Assembly (NCBI RefSeq): GCF_016654115.1
Contig: NZ_JAEQAZ010000142.1
Coordinates: 1 to 34,353, forward strand
From: Streptomyces sp. MBT53
GTDB taxonomy: Bacteria > Actinomycetota > Actinomycetes > Streptomycetales > Streptomycetaceae
Direction of reading: 5' to 3'
Length of the DNA stretch: 34,353 bases
Shown: piece by piece, positions 1 to 7,309 of the stretch
Numbering within the stretch: the stretch's first letter is position 1
Layout: the number at the start of each line of letters is the position of its first letter
The notes under the pieces: generated by a model
The model's database searches: none
Told to the model about the DNA's origin: nothing
What the model saw: only the letters and a program-made list of their open reading frames with translations
Made by a program: the position numbers and the translations under genes

Positions 1-430
1 CTTGACGAAGGACATAGAGGCCCCCCCCTTCCAGCTCGCGCACCTCCACGACCTGTCGATCAAGCGGCTCACCGAGATCATCCGCGGGCCGTTCCAGCCC
101 CAGACCCTCGTCGCGAATGGCCAAGGTCACAAGAGGTCACACACGCCGACCGTGGTCGACCCGCTCGCGCGACGACTCGGTCGAGTGGGTCAGCCCAGCC
201 CACCGCCAGCGGTCCCGCCCTCGTCGGGGGACAGAGCCGCAGAGCCGACCGGCGCTGGAGACGGAGTCGGCGCCATACACCCGCCCGACGTGCCGGCCAG
301 CATCGGACGCTGATCGACGAGTTGCGCGAGGCAGCCTGGCGGCCGCCCGCGCGCAACGCCCTGATCGGGGCCGCGGTGACGCGCCTCTCGGTGACCACCG
401 GCTCGCCGCCCCTCCCGCATACCGAGCGGT
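1..430 (+). pseudogene. Decayed coding remnants at window edge
   Basis: No intact gene can be defended here. Forward frame 2 opens the window with a plausible protein-like stretch (about 40 residues, ending near base 125) and then drifts into low-complexity Pro/Gly/Ala sequence before stopping at 313. From about 300 to 480 another forward frame looks more coding: it reads LIDELREAAWRPPARNALIG and has mostly G/C third positions. This pattern fits an old gene end with one or more frameshifts, cut by the window edge. I do not recognise the family. The alternative is a non-coding edge with chance open frames, and the confidence is low for that reason. Confidence 0.3.
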
Positions 431-664
431 TCACGAGCGCGGCGGCCTGCCACGCCAGGCCGCGAACAAGCCCAGCCCGACGCTGGTGACCGCGGTGAAC
501 GCCTCGGGGCCGGCGAGCATGAAGACGCCCGTCGCCAACGTGATCAGGATCAGCAGCGCGACCAGGTCGAGTACCCGATCGCGGGTCGGTGCCTCCGGTA
601 CCGGTCCTGGCGTGGGAACGGCCGGAGAAGTGGCGGGCGAGCTGGGCTCTTCGATTTCATCCAT
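431..664 (-). CDS. Small two-helix membrane protein, hypothetical
   Basis: The protein has 77 residues. Residues 1-30 are Pro/Ser/Thr-rich and acidic and are probably cytoplasmic. A hydrophobic helix spans about 31-51 and a second about 55-70, and the short tail is Arg-rich. The ATG at 664 is chosen because the longer open frame (to 820) adds a Cys/Arg-rich stretch with no membrane-protein character. No strong ribosome site is visible. The gene is divergent from the WD40 gene and shares the 665-864 intergenic region with it. Its function is unknown; a small accessory membrane protein is all the sequence supports. Confidence 0.6.
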   Translation of the reverse strand: MDEIEEPSSPATSPAVPTPGPVPEAPTRDRVLDLVALLILITLATGVFMLAGPEAFTAVTSVGLGLFAAWRGRPPRS

Positions 665-766
665 GCGCCCAGCACACCAGCCTGATCCGGCATGTCCCGT
701 ACAGCACGAACAGACCCGGATAAGCCCGATCGTCGCAGGCCATCGCCGTAGCGCGCGGCACTCCGG

Positions 767-818
767 GCGAACACCCAGTCTGTATGGTGGTGTTCGGCGG
801 AATTCGGTGATGTTCGGC
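767..818. promoter_or_regulatory. Cluster of three TGTTCGS-type boxes in divergent intergenic region
   Basis: GGTGTTCGGC (789-798) and GATGTTCGGC (809-818) are direct repeats exactly 20 bp apart. A related inverted copy, GCGAACACCC, lies at 767-776, 22 bp upstream of the first. Spacing near two helical turns and the position between divergent genes suggest a cooperative regulator site. The HTH-WD40 protein encoded just downstream is an obvious but unproven candidate binder. Confidence 0.4.
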
Positions 819-821
819 AAC

Positions 822-836
822 CAGCGTCATACGCTG
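822..836. promoter_or_regulatory. Perfect palindrome ahead of WD40 gene
   Basis: CAGCGT-cat-ACGCTG is a perfect 6-bp inverted repeat with a 3-bp spacer, ending 28 bp before the GTG start of the WD40 gene. It may be an operator or a small hairpin in the 5' leader of the transcript. Confidence 0.35.
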
Positions 837-864
837 AGTCCCACAGACCATCGGGGGGACGTAC

Positions 865-3318
865 GTGGCGCATGAGGACGTCTCCGAGGCCGCGTATCAG
901 CGGGAACTCGCGGACTTCGCCTCCAAGCTCCGGAAGCTGAAGATCGAATGCGGCAACCCCTCCCAGCGCAGCATCAGCAGTGCCGCACCCCCGGGACCGT
1001 CACTCTCGGTCTCCGCGATCAGTGAGGCTCTCAACGGAAAGCGATTGCCGAGCGTCGACTTCCTGCTCGCCCTCGTCCGGACGCTACTCAGCCTCGCGAA
1101 CGACAACCAGTCCCCCGTGGGCCGGAATGATCCAAGGGTCGAGCCCTGGCGCACGGACTGGACCCGGCTCGCGCACCTACGTGACGAGGCCCGGCACGCG
1201 TCGACCGCGCCCGAGTCCGTGCAGCAGCCGGTCGTGGATGGCGCGTCGCAGCCCCCAGTACAGGTCCGCGAAGGGTCAGCACCGCCGACGAGCACGCCCG
1301 CGCCGATCGAGAATCACCAGCCCCCGAGGTTCCGTCACACACCACCGGTCCTGCCCCACTCCGGCTTCGTATGGTCGGTGGCATTCTCGCCCGACGGCAA
1401 CCTGATGGCCACCGGCAGCGCCGGCGGGACCGTGATGCTCTGGGATCCAGTCACCCGTCAAGCGGTCGGCAAGCCTCTGACCGGCCACACCACGACCGTA
1501 AGGTCCGTCGCGTTCTCCCCGGACGGAGGTCTGCTGGCCGCCGCCAGCGACATCGGCACGGTACGGCTCTGGGATCCAGCGACCTATGAAGAGGCCGGAG
1601 CGCTCTCGACCAAGAAACAGGAAGGTGTCACGGCCGTCACGTTCTCCCCCGACGGCACTTTGCTCGCTACCGCCAGCTATGACCGCACGGTATGCCTCTG
1701 GGATCGGGATACCTATGAAGCGGTCGGCGAGCCACTGACCGGCCACGCCCGCCCTGTAACAGCCGTTACGTTCTCCCCCGACGGCGCCTTACTGGCCACC
1801 GCCGGCTTCGATGGCATGGTGCGTCTTTGGGACCCCGCTACTCGTCAAGCGGTCGGTAAGCCCTTGATCGGCCATGACGGCCCCGTCAGATCGGTAGCGT
1901 TCTCCCCCGGCGGCCTGCTCGCCACTGCCAGTGACGATGGCACGGTGCGTCTCTGGGACCCGATCACCCACCAGACCGTCGGAACGCCGCTGACCGGCCA
2001 CACCGGTGCCGCCACAGCCGTCGCCTTCTCCCCCAGCGGCGGCCTGCTCGCCGCCTCCGCCGCCGATGGCACGGTGCGTCTCTGGGACCCGATCACCCAC
2101 CAGACCGTCGGAACGCCGCTGACCGGCCACACCGGTGCCGCCACAGCCGTCGCCTTCTCTCCCGACGGCGGCCTGCTCGCCACCGCTGGCTACGATCAAA
2201 CGGTGCGCCTATGCGAAGCTGAGGACGCCCAGCCAGCGCCTTCCTCGGCACAGCGTGCACGGCATGAAGAGGACTCCCCCGAGAACCTGATCGCCCAGAA
2301 TGACCAACTACACACCCGCGTAAACCTCTTGACCGCACGCGGCCTCGCCAGTCGAAGCGTCCTCACCGCGCTCACGAACGGCGAAGGTATCTCTCTGGCT
2401 CCCCTGGTCGGGCACCGGGCCGCGGTCTGGTCCGTGGTGTTCTCGCCTGACGGAACCCAACTCGCTACGGCGAGCGCTGACGATACGGTGCGGTTCTGGG
2501 ATCCTGCCAACCGGCAACCGGTCGGCAGGCCTCTGACAAGTCACCGAGACTCCGTGAGGGCGGTGGCTTTTTCCCCTGACGGCACCCTGATCGTCACAGC
2601 GGACGAGGGTGGCTCGGTACGCCTATGGGACGCGGCTGCCCGAGTACCGGCGTCGGGCAGCCCCTTGGCCTCCCACCTCGGCCCCATCACGTCGGTAGTC
2701 TTCTCGCCCACCGGGACCCTGCTCGCCGTCGCCAATGATGGTGCTGCCGTACGACTGTGGGTGCCAGCCACCCGGCAACCCGCCGGTGCTCCGCTGACCG
2801 GCCATAACGGGCTCGTCACTGGGGTCGCGTTCTCCCCCGATGGCAGTCTGATCGCCACCGCCACGGATGCCGGCACAGTATCTCTGTGGGATGCCACCAG
2901 CCGTGAGCCAACCGGCGAACTCCTAGATGGTCACAGAGGCTCCGTCAGCTCTGTCGCTTTCTCCCCCGACGGCAGTCTGATCGCCACCGCTGGCGACGAT
3001 CACTCGATTCAGCTGTGGGACGCGGCCACCTACCAGCCCGACGGAAAGCCCCTGACCGGCCATAACGACGCCGTCGCGGCCCTGGCTTTCTCTCCCGACG
3101 GCGGTCTGATCGCTACAGCCAGCAAGGATCACACCGTACGCCTGTGGGACCCGACCACCCACCAGCCCGTCAGCGAGCCTCTCACCGGCCACCACGACGC
3201 GGTGACAGCGCTCGCCTTCTCGCCGGATAGCACCGTGCTCGCCACCGCCAGCATCGACCGCACCGTTCGGCTGTGGGTGCCTCCGGCGGCGAGCAGTCCC
3301 GCCGGGCAGCAAGGCTGA
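865..3318 (+). CDS. XRE-like HTH plus 14 WD40 repeats (two seven-bladed propellers)
   Basis: The protein has 817 residues and a GTG start preceded by a G-run (852-858). Residues about 10-75 look like a Cro/XRE-type helix-turn-helix (SVSAISEALNGKRLPSVDFL). A disordered linker follows to about 165. Fourteen WD40 repeats of about 43 residues carry the AFSPDG...LLATAS.DGTVRLWD signature. Repeats 1-7 and 8-14 are separated by a linker of about 50 residues, matching two seven-bladed propellers; repeat 7 has lost its terminal WD. Repeats 5-7 contain a 95-bp exact duplication. Codon 309 (1789-1791) is TTA, so translation may depend on the bldA leucine tRNA. Such proteins usually act as scaffolds. A DNA-binding or regulatory role for the N-terminus is inferred. 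Confidence 0.9.
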   Translation: MAHEDVSEAAYQRELADFASKLRKLKIECGNPSQRSISSAAPPGPSLSVSAISEALNGKRLPSVDFLLALVRTLLSLANDNQSPVGRNDPRVEPWRTDWTRLAHLRDEARHASTAPESVQQPVVDGASQPPVQVREGSAPPTSTPAPIENHQPPRFRHTPPVLPHSGFVWSVAFSPDGNLMATGSAGGTVMLWDPVTRQAVGKPLTGHTTTVRSVAFSPDGGLLAAASDIGTVRLWDPATYEEAGALSTKKQEGVTAVTFSPDGTLLATASYDRTVCLWDRDTYEAVGEPLTGHARPVTAVTFSPDGALLATAGFDGMVRLWDPATRQAVGKPLIGHDGPVRSVAFSPGGLLATASDDGTVRLWDPITHQTVGTPLTGHTGAATAVAFSPSGGLLAASAADGTVRLWDPITHQTVGTPLTGHTGAATAVAFSPDGGLLATAGYDQTVRLCEAEDAQPAPSSAQRARHEEDSPENLIAQNDQLHTRVNLLTARGLASRSVLTALTNGEGISLAPLVGHRAAVWSVVFSPDGTQLATASADDTVRFWDPANRQPVGRPLTSHRDSVRAVAFSPDGTLIVTADEGGSVRLWDAAARVPASGSPLASHLGPITSVVFSPTGTLLAVANDGAAVRLWVPATRQPAGAPLTGHNGLVTGVAFSPDGSLIATATDAGTVSLWDATSREPTGELLDGHRGSVSSVAFSPDGSLIATAGDDHSIQLWDAATYQPDGKPLTGHNDAVAALAFSPDGGLIATASKDHTVRLWDPTTHQPVSEPLTGHHDAVTALAFSPDSTVLATASIDRTVRLWVPPAASSPAGQQG
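1936..2159 (+). repeat. 95-bp exact direct repeat inside WD40 gene
   Basis: Bases 1936-2030 recur identically at 2065-2159, offset by 129 bp (43 codons, one WD40 repeat). The copies encode the end of one blade and the start of the next (DGTVRLWDPITHQTVGTPL and onward). Identity at the DNA level, including third positions, implies recent in-frame duplication or gene conversion of one blade. Confidence 0.9.
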
Positions 3319-3394
3319 TCCGACAGGGACCGGAATAAATGCTTCCTGGGCTCCATTGTTCTCTCCCGGCGATCAAGGTGAGGCGGGGAGGCTC

Positions 3395-4309
3395 ATGAGC
3401 AATCTGAAGGTCTTCAGGGTGAGAGGCGGGCAGGCAACTGAGGTCTCGGGAGCGTCCGTGGGGGTGGAGGTCGAGCTGCAGCGGCTGATCGAGGCCAACA
3501 TGGAGGCCATGCTCGGCATCCGCTTCCTCGCGACCGAGTACCGCACCGGCCATCACGGAGGCCGGATCGACTCCCTCGGCCTGGACGAGAACGGCACGCC
3601 GGTCATCGTCGAGTACAAACGCAACCGCGACCAGAACGTCATCAGCCAGGGGCTCTCATACCTGTGGTGGCTCCACGACCACCACCACGAGTTCGAGAGT
3701 CTGACCCGGGGGAAGCTCGGCGACCAGACTGCCGTAGAGATCGACTGGAGCGCTCCGCGGATCGTCTGCGTCGCTGGCGCCTTCACCCACCACGACACGG
3801 TGGCTGTGGAGATGATCGGCCACCGGATCGACCTGGTGACGTACCGGGTCTTCGAGGATGTGCTCACGCTTCAGCTCATCGCGTCGGCCGGCGGCAGCCG
3901 CACCTCCTCGCGGGGCAGAACGTCGGGATCGACCCGCGCAGCGTCTCCGGCGCCGAAGTCGGTCCAGCAGTATCTCGACGAGTCGCCCGAGGATCTCAAG
4001 GAGCTGTACGCGGATCTCGACGAGCTGCTGTCGTCCCACCGGGATGTACTCAAGGAGCCCCAGCTCCACTACGTCGCCTACCGGCGGATCGTGAACGTGG
4101 CCACGGTGCGCGTGCAGCCGCGCAACCGCGTACTCGTGGTCAATCTGAGGCTGAATCCGGAAACGGTCGAGCTGGAGGAGGGCTTCTCACGGGATATGCG
4201 CGGCCTCGGGGCCCTCGGAATCCGTGACGGCGTCGAGGTGCGGATCGGCTCGCGCGAAGACCTCGCACGAGCGACCGACCTGATCCAACGCAGCGTCGAG
4301 GCGGCGTAA
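3395..4309 (+). CDS. PD-(D/E)XK nuclease-like protein (NucS-like N-terminus, DUF5655 C-terminus)
   Basis: The protein has 304 residues. The ATG at 3395 follows GGGGAG (3385-3390); a TTG at 3356 would add 13 residues but lacks a ribosome site. Residues about 23-100 contain the nuclease-fold signature: Glu33 on the first helix, then GGRIDSLGLD with Asp59, then VIVEYKR with Glu73 and Lys75. This is the D...ExK arrangement of PD-(D/E)XK enzymes and resembles the NucS/EndoMS catalytic domain. After a Ser/Arg-rich linker (about 165-190), residues about 192-300 match the DUF5655 pattern, a domain often found C-terminal to such nucleases. It is convergent with the methyltransferase gene. Nuclease fold is likely; substrate is unknown. 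It is shorter and differently built than mismatch-repair NucS. Confidence 0.8.
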   Translation: MSNLKVFRVRGGQATEVSGASVGVEVELQRLIEANMEAMLGIRFLATEYRTGHHGGRIDSLGLDENGTPVIVEYKRNRDQNVISQGLSYLWWLHDHHHEFESLTRGKLGDQTAVEIDWSAPRIVCVAGAFTHHDTVAVEMIGHRIDLVTYRVFEDVLTLQLIASAGGSRTSSRGRTSGSTRAASPAPKSVQQYLDESPEDLKELYADLDELLSSHRDVLKEPQLHYVAYRRIVNVATVRVQPRNRVLVVNLRLNPETVELEEGFSRDMRGLGALGIRDGVEVRIGSREDLARATDLIQRSVEAA

Positions 4310-4324
4310 GGCCCCCGTATGACA

Positions 4325-4366
4325 ACGGGCGGTGTTCCACCACTCCGGTGGAACAACCGCCCGTTT
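4325..4366. terminator. Bidirectional terminator hairpin between convergent genes
   Basis: ACGGGCGGT-g-TTCCACC pairs with GGTGGAA-ca-ACCGCCCGT across a 5-nt loop, followed by TTT on the plus strand and preceded by A-rich bases that give a short T stretch on the minus strand. It sits in the 92-bp gap between the nuclease-like and methyltransferase genes and can serve both. Confidence 0.8.
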
Positions 4367-4401
4367 CTGCGTTATGGCCCTGCTGCCGGGGCTTCTCGGT
4401 C

Positions 4402-5151
4402 TCACTCTTCGGGCCCGGCGAGTTCGAAGTCGTCCTGGATCAGCGCACCTCGAAGCCGCTGTTCCGCGATGTCGGCGTAGTGCTTGGAGAGTTCGGCACC
4501 TATGAACTGTCGGCCTTCACGCAAGGCGGCGACGCCGGTCGTGCCGGAGCCGGTGAAGGGGTCAAGGACCGTTCCGCCCGGCGGGCAGATCTTTACCAGT
4601 TCCTGCATCACCTCCACGGGCTTCTGCGTGATGTGCACGCGGTCCTTCCGGGGCTGGCTCGCCGTGTAGAGACCAGGCAGGTAGACGGGGTTGCGGTTGG
4701 CGTCGACGGGCCCCTTGGTTCCCCACACGATGTACTCGCATGACTGCTTGAGTCGGCCCTTCTGCGGCCGGGAGACCGGCTTGTGCCACGACGCGATCCC
4801 TCGCCAGGTCCACCCGGCGGCCTGCAACGCGTCCGTCGTCGTCGGCAACTGCCGCCAGTCGGTGAAGACGAGCGCGGTGCCGGACTCGACGGTCGCGCGG
4901 TAGGACTCGGTGAGCAGGAGGGTGAGCCAGAAGCCGTACGAGCGCTGGTCTCGGTTCTCTCCGGGGAAGTTGGCGAGGTCGTGCTCGGCGTCGGCCGAGG
5001 TGTACTTCGCGCGCGCGGAGCGGCCGGTGCGCTCGCTGCTCGTTCGGCCGCCACTGTTGTAGGGCGGGTCAGTGATCACGGCATCAACGCTGTTGTCGGG
5101 GATGCCGGCGAGGGCGGTCAGCGCGTCGCCTCGGTACAGGGTGTACGGCAT
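4402..5151 (-). CDS. Site-specific DNA amino-methyltransferase, beta-type order
   Basis: The protein has 249 residues. The catalytic motif DPPY is at residues 28-31 and the S-adenosylmethionine-binding FTGSGTT at 199-205, preceded by LDP. Catalytic motif before binding motif is the beta-class order seen in N6-adenine and N4-cytosine methyltransferases such as HinfI and CcrM types; DPPY favours N6-adenine but does not prove it. The HITQKP motif before the binding region is also typical. The ATG at 5151 follows GAAAGAGAG on the minus strand; a longer open frame to 5217 adds unlike sequence. No cognate restriction gene lies alongside in the same direction. The convergent nuclease-like protein is a possible partner, otherwise this is an orphan methyltransferase that could mark or protect the element. 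Confidence 0.9.
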   Translation of the reverse strand: MPYTLYRGDALTALAGIPDNSVDAVITDPPYNSGGRTSSERTGRSARAKYTSADAEHDLANFPGENRDQRSYGFWLTLLLTESYRATVESGTALVFTDWRQLPTTTDALQAAGWTWRGIASWHKPVSRPQKGRLKQSCEYIVWGTKGPVDANRNPVYLPGLYTASQPRKDRVHITQKPVEVMQELVKICPPGGTVLDPFTGSGTTGVAALREGRQFIGAELSKHYADIAEQRLRGALIQDDFELAGPEE

Positions 5152-5357
5152 TGCGCGGTTCTCTCTTTCGGGGAGGCGGTCGTGCGCACATTTCTCCACC
5201 CACGGAGGGCTGCGCACGTCGGCATGGGTCGCTCCGCGGAACGGCAGAAGCAGCTCCGGCGGGGAGCAATGCGCTGGAGGTTAACTCCAGATTCCGGCCG
5301 CACCCAATGAGTCGAATCTCTGCTCAGTAACCCGAAACCGCCCGAAGCACGGGCCGT

Positions 5358-5386
5358 TTGGTGCGGCCGGATTTCGTCCCTACAGT
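5358..5386 (+). promoter_or_regulatory. Candidate sigma-70-type promoter for the transfer operon
   Basis: TTGGTG (5358-5363) and TACAGT (5381-5386) are separated by 17 bp, a good fit to the vegetative (HrdB-type) consensus. Initiation near 5393 would give a leader of about 390 nt before the first large gene, containing the small ORFs and hairpin described next. Confidence 0.45.
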
Positions 5387-5517
5387 CTCGCCGTGTTCGC
5401 AGGACGGAACCTGGTTCCACCCCTGCTGAGCTGTGCCGATGCGTGCTGTTCCGTCCGAACGGCAGCGCGCCGGGCATCCCACCGACTGGCTTCCTAATCG
5501 GCGAAGGGGACTCCCCC

Positions 5518-5565
5518 ATGTGGCGAGTGAGATTACGAGCGCGGCTGGCTGCCGCTTTCCAGTAA
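5518..5565 (+). CDS. 15-codon leader peptide ORF with a TTA codon
   Basis: ATG at 5518 follows GAAGGGGA (5503-5510) at good spacing. The peptide reads MWRVRLRARLAAAFQ and ends at TAA. Codon 6 (5533-5535) is TTA, the rare leucine codon read only by the bldA tRNA in Streptomyces. A perfect 9-bp stem hairpin starts 9 bp after the stop. The arrangement resembles a translational attenuator in which ribosome stalling at TTA or at the Arg-rich stretch alters downstream RNA folding. The alternative is a chance ORF; the strong ribosome site and position argue against that, but 15 codons are weak evidence. Confidence 0.4.
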   Translation: MWRVRLRARLAAAFQ

Positions 5566-5574
5566 GGGTCCAGC

Positions 5575-5599
5575 GGCCGGGAGTTAGCAGCTCCCGGCC
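5575..5599 (+). promoter_or_regulatory. Leader hairpin, possible attenuator or terminator
   Basis: GGCCGGGAG (5575-5583) pairs perfectly with CTCCCGGCC (5591-5599) around a 7-nt loop, directly after the small leader ORF. It is followed by CTGGTTTCC rather than a T-run, so it could be a weak terminator or a translation-responsive stem. A second small stem, CCCTG...CAGGG (5607-5623), follows. Confidence 0.5.
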
Positions 5600-5708
5600 C
5601 TGGTTTCCCTGCTTCCCCCAGGGATTGCGAATTCATATCCGGCGCGGTGCCGGTGGCCTTTTCGACGAGAACGCCTGCGCCGCGCTGCCTACGAGCAAGG
5701 AGCTGTCG

Positions 5709-5786
5709 ATGCAGCATGCCCAGGCGCGCCCCTCCCCAGGGCCAGATTCCCTGTCTCGCCACTTGGCGTTCGGGCAGCGCCCGTGA
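5709..5786 (+). CDS. 25-residue ORF translationally coupled to the transglycosylase gene
   Basis: ATG at 5709 follows a perfect AAGGAG (5697-5702) at 6-nt spacing. The 25-residue product starts MQHAQARPSPGPDSL. Its stop overlaps the next gene's start as GTGA (5783-5786). The next gene has no ribosome site of its own, so this ORF probably delivers ribosomes to it. Its first five codons (ATGCAGCATGCCCAG) nearly match codons 4-8 of the pilin-like gene at 7010-7024, one base differing. The peptide itself may have no function beyond coupling. Confidence 0.5.
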   Translation: MQHAQARPSPGPDSLSRHLAFGQRP

Positions 5787-6925
5787 AGAGGGTCGTTGCC
5801 ATAGCGGGGGCCGTGGCGCTCGGCCCGACGTTGTTGATCGCACCGGTCGCCGTCGCTGTCGCTGGTTCCAGCAGCGCCCAGGCCTCGTGTTCCGCGGACG
5901 GTGCACAGGCTGTGGACAGCGCGGCGGTCGCGAAGCAGGTGGAGTCGATCCTCAAGGGGCAAGGGACGAAGTCCGTGTCCGTTTCGGGGCTGGACGAACC
6001 CGAGAAGCAGATACCGAACGCCGCGACGATCCAGGCCACCGGCGTCGCGATGAAGGTGCCGGCTCGGGGGCAGATCGTTGCCCTGGCCACGGCACTGCAG
6101 GAGTCGCGGCTGCGGAATCTGGAGTACGGCGATCGGGATTCGCTCGGCCTCTTCCAGCAGCGTCCCAGCCAGGGCTGGGGTACGGCCGCGGAGGTTCGTG
6201 ATCCGGTGCACGCCTCGACGAAGTTCTACGAGGGCCTGCTCAAGGTCTCGGGCTGGCAGTCGATGACCATCGCCCAGGCCGCGCAGGCGGTCCAGAAGAG
6301 CGGTTTCCCCGATGCGTACGCGAAGTGGGAGCCGCTGGCCACGGCCCTTCAGAAGGCCATCGCCAAGTCCCTTGGCCAGAACGGAAGTTCCGGCAAGGAC
6401 AGCGACTCGGGCAACGAGGTCGAGCAGACGGGCTCCTCGGCGGCTACCGAATGCGGCACCGGCGAGGACGGCTCCTCGTTCGGCGCGATTCCCGCAGGGT
6501 CCGTTCCCGAGGGCTACAAGATCCCGGCGACTGCGCCCAAGTCGGTGCGTACGGCGATCCGTTGGGGCCTTGGTCAGCTCGGTACGCCGTATCAGTGGGG
6601 CGGCTCGTGTTCCGCTCCGCACGGCCAGGACCCGATGGGCCGGTGCGACTGCTCGTCTCTGATGCAGGCGTCGTACAAGGCCGGCGGTGTCTCGCTCTCC
6701 CGGACGACGTACACGCAGGTCAAGGAGGGCAAGGCGGTCAGTGTCGATGCCCTCAAGCCGGGTGACCTGCTGTTCACCCGCGGCACGGCCAAGGTGCCGG
6801 AACACGTCGGGATGTTCATTGGCCAGGGGCTGATTCTGCAGGCCCCGCACACCGGTGACGTGGTCAAGATCTCGACCCTCGCCGACTGGCGCGCAGACAT
6901 CGTCGCCGCCCGCCGAGTCGTCTGA
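5783..6925 (+). CDS. Secreted lytic transglycosylase / NlpC-P60 peptidase (VirB1-like)
   Basis: The protein has 380 residues and begins at GTG, within GTGA overlapping the upstream small ORF. Residues 1-35 form a signal peptide (KR, a hydrophobic core, AQA before the likely cut); no convincing lipobox is seen. Residues about 80-195 form a transglycosylase-like domain with ATALQESRL (Glu107 as likely catalytic acid) and DSLGLFQQRPSQGWG. A Ser/Gly/Asp-rich linker leads to an NlpC/P60 domain (about 250-380) with Cys290 in CDCSS, His341 in EHVGMF and His356 in APHTGDV. It should cut glycan strands and stem peptides outside the membrane, opening the wall for the transfer apparatus. It is the first large gene of the transfer operon. 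Confidence 0.92.
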   Translation: MKRVVAIAGAVALGPTLLIAPVAVAVAGSSSAQASCSADGAQAVDSAAVAKQVESILKGQGTKSVSVSGLDEPEKQIPNAATIQATGVAMKVPARGQIVALATALQESRLRNLEYGDRDSLGLFQQRPSQGWGTAAEVRDPVHASTKFYEGLLKVSGWQSMTIAQAAQAVQKSGFPDAYAKWEPLATALQKAIAKSLGQNGSSGKDSDSGNEVEQTGSSAATECGTGEDGSSFGAIPAGSVPEGYKIPATAPKSVRTAIRWGLGQLGTPYQWGGSCSAPHGQDPMGRCDCSSLMQASYKAGGVSLSRTTYTQVKEGKAVSVDALKPGDLLFTRGTAKVPEHVGMFIGQGLILQAPHTGDVVKISTLADWRADIVAARRVV

Positions 6926-7000
6926 CCGGCTTCTTCTCCCCCTCCCCCGCTCCATCTCCTCTCGGGCCCTCGCGCGCCCACATTCGCACTGGAGTTCCAA

Positions 7001-7309
7001 GTGAAGTTCATGCAGCACGCCCAGTTCCTGGCGTACAACCCCGGCATCACACCGAAGGAGGGCGGTCTCCCCGGCCTCAACGTGCTGAAGAACGTCGTCT
7101 CCTCGATCAACCTCTTCGGGATCGTCGCGGTGGTCGGCGCCCTGGCGATCTCGGCCATCGTCTGGGCCTGGGGTCACCACAGCGGTGGCCACCAGGCCGA
7201 GGCGAACGGGAAGAAGGGCACGGTCATCGCCGCCGGGTGCGCGTTGCTGCTCGGCGCGGCCAACGGCATCGTCGCGTTCTTCTCGGCGATGGGGACGCAG
7301 GTTCACTGA
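7001..7309 (+). CDS. DUF6112-family two-helix membrane protein (VirB2-like)
   Basis: The protein has 102 residues. GTG at 7001 follows GGAG (6991-6994); an internal ATG at 7010 is an alternative start. Hydrophobic helices lie at about 36-57 and 74-96, joined by a His/Gly/Lys loop. Size, topology and place between the wall hydrolase and the VirB8-like gene match the actinobacterial DUF6112 family. A VirB2-type pilin or small channel role is inferred from position, not shown. Its stop overlaps the next gene's ATG (TGATG). Confidence 0.82.
   Translation: MKFMQHAQFLAYNPGITPKEGGLPGLNVLKNVVSSINLFGIVAVVGALAISAIVWAWGHHSGGHQAEANGKKGTVIAAGCALLLGAANGIVAFFSAMGTQVH

Noticed and set aside
117..875. A 252-codon forward open frame before the WD40 gene
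   Set aside because: It crosses the small membrane protein gene antisense and the intergenic control region; its product is Arg/Pro/Ser-rich and changes character along its length.
1381..3290. Regular repeats that could be taken for a tandem DNA array
   Set aside because: The period of about 129 bp corresponds to 43-residue WD40 blades within one intact reading frame; only the 95-bp exact copy is listed as a DNA repeat.
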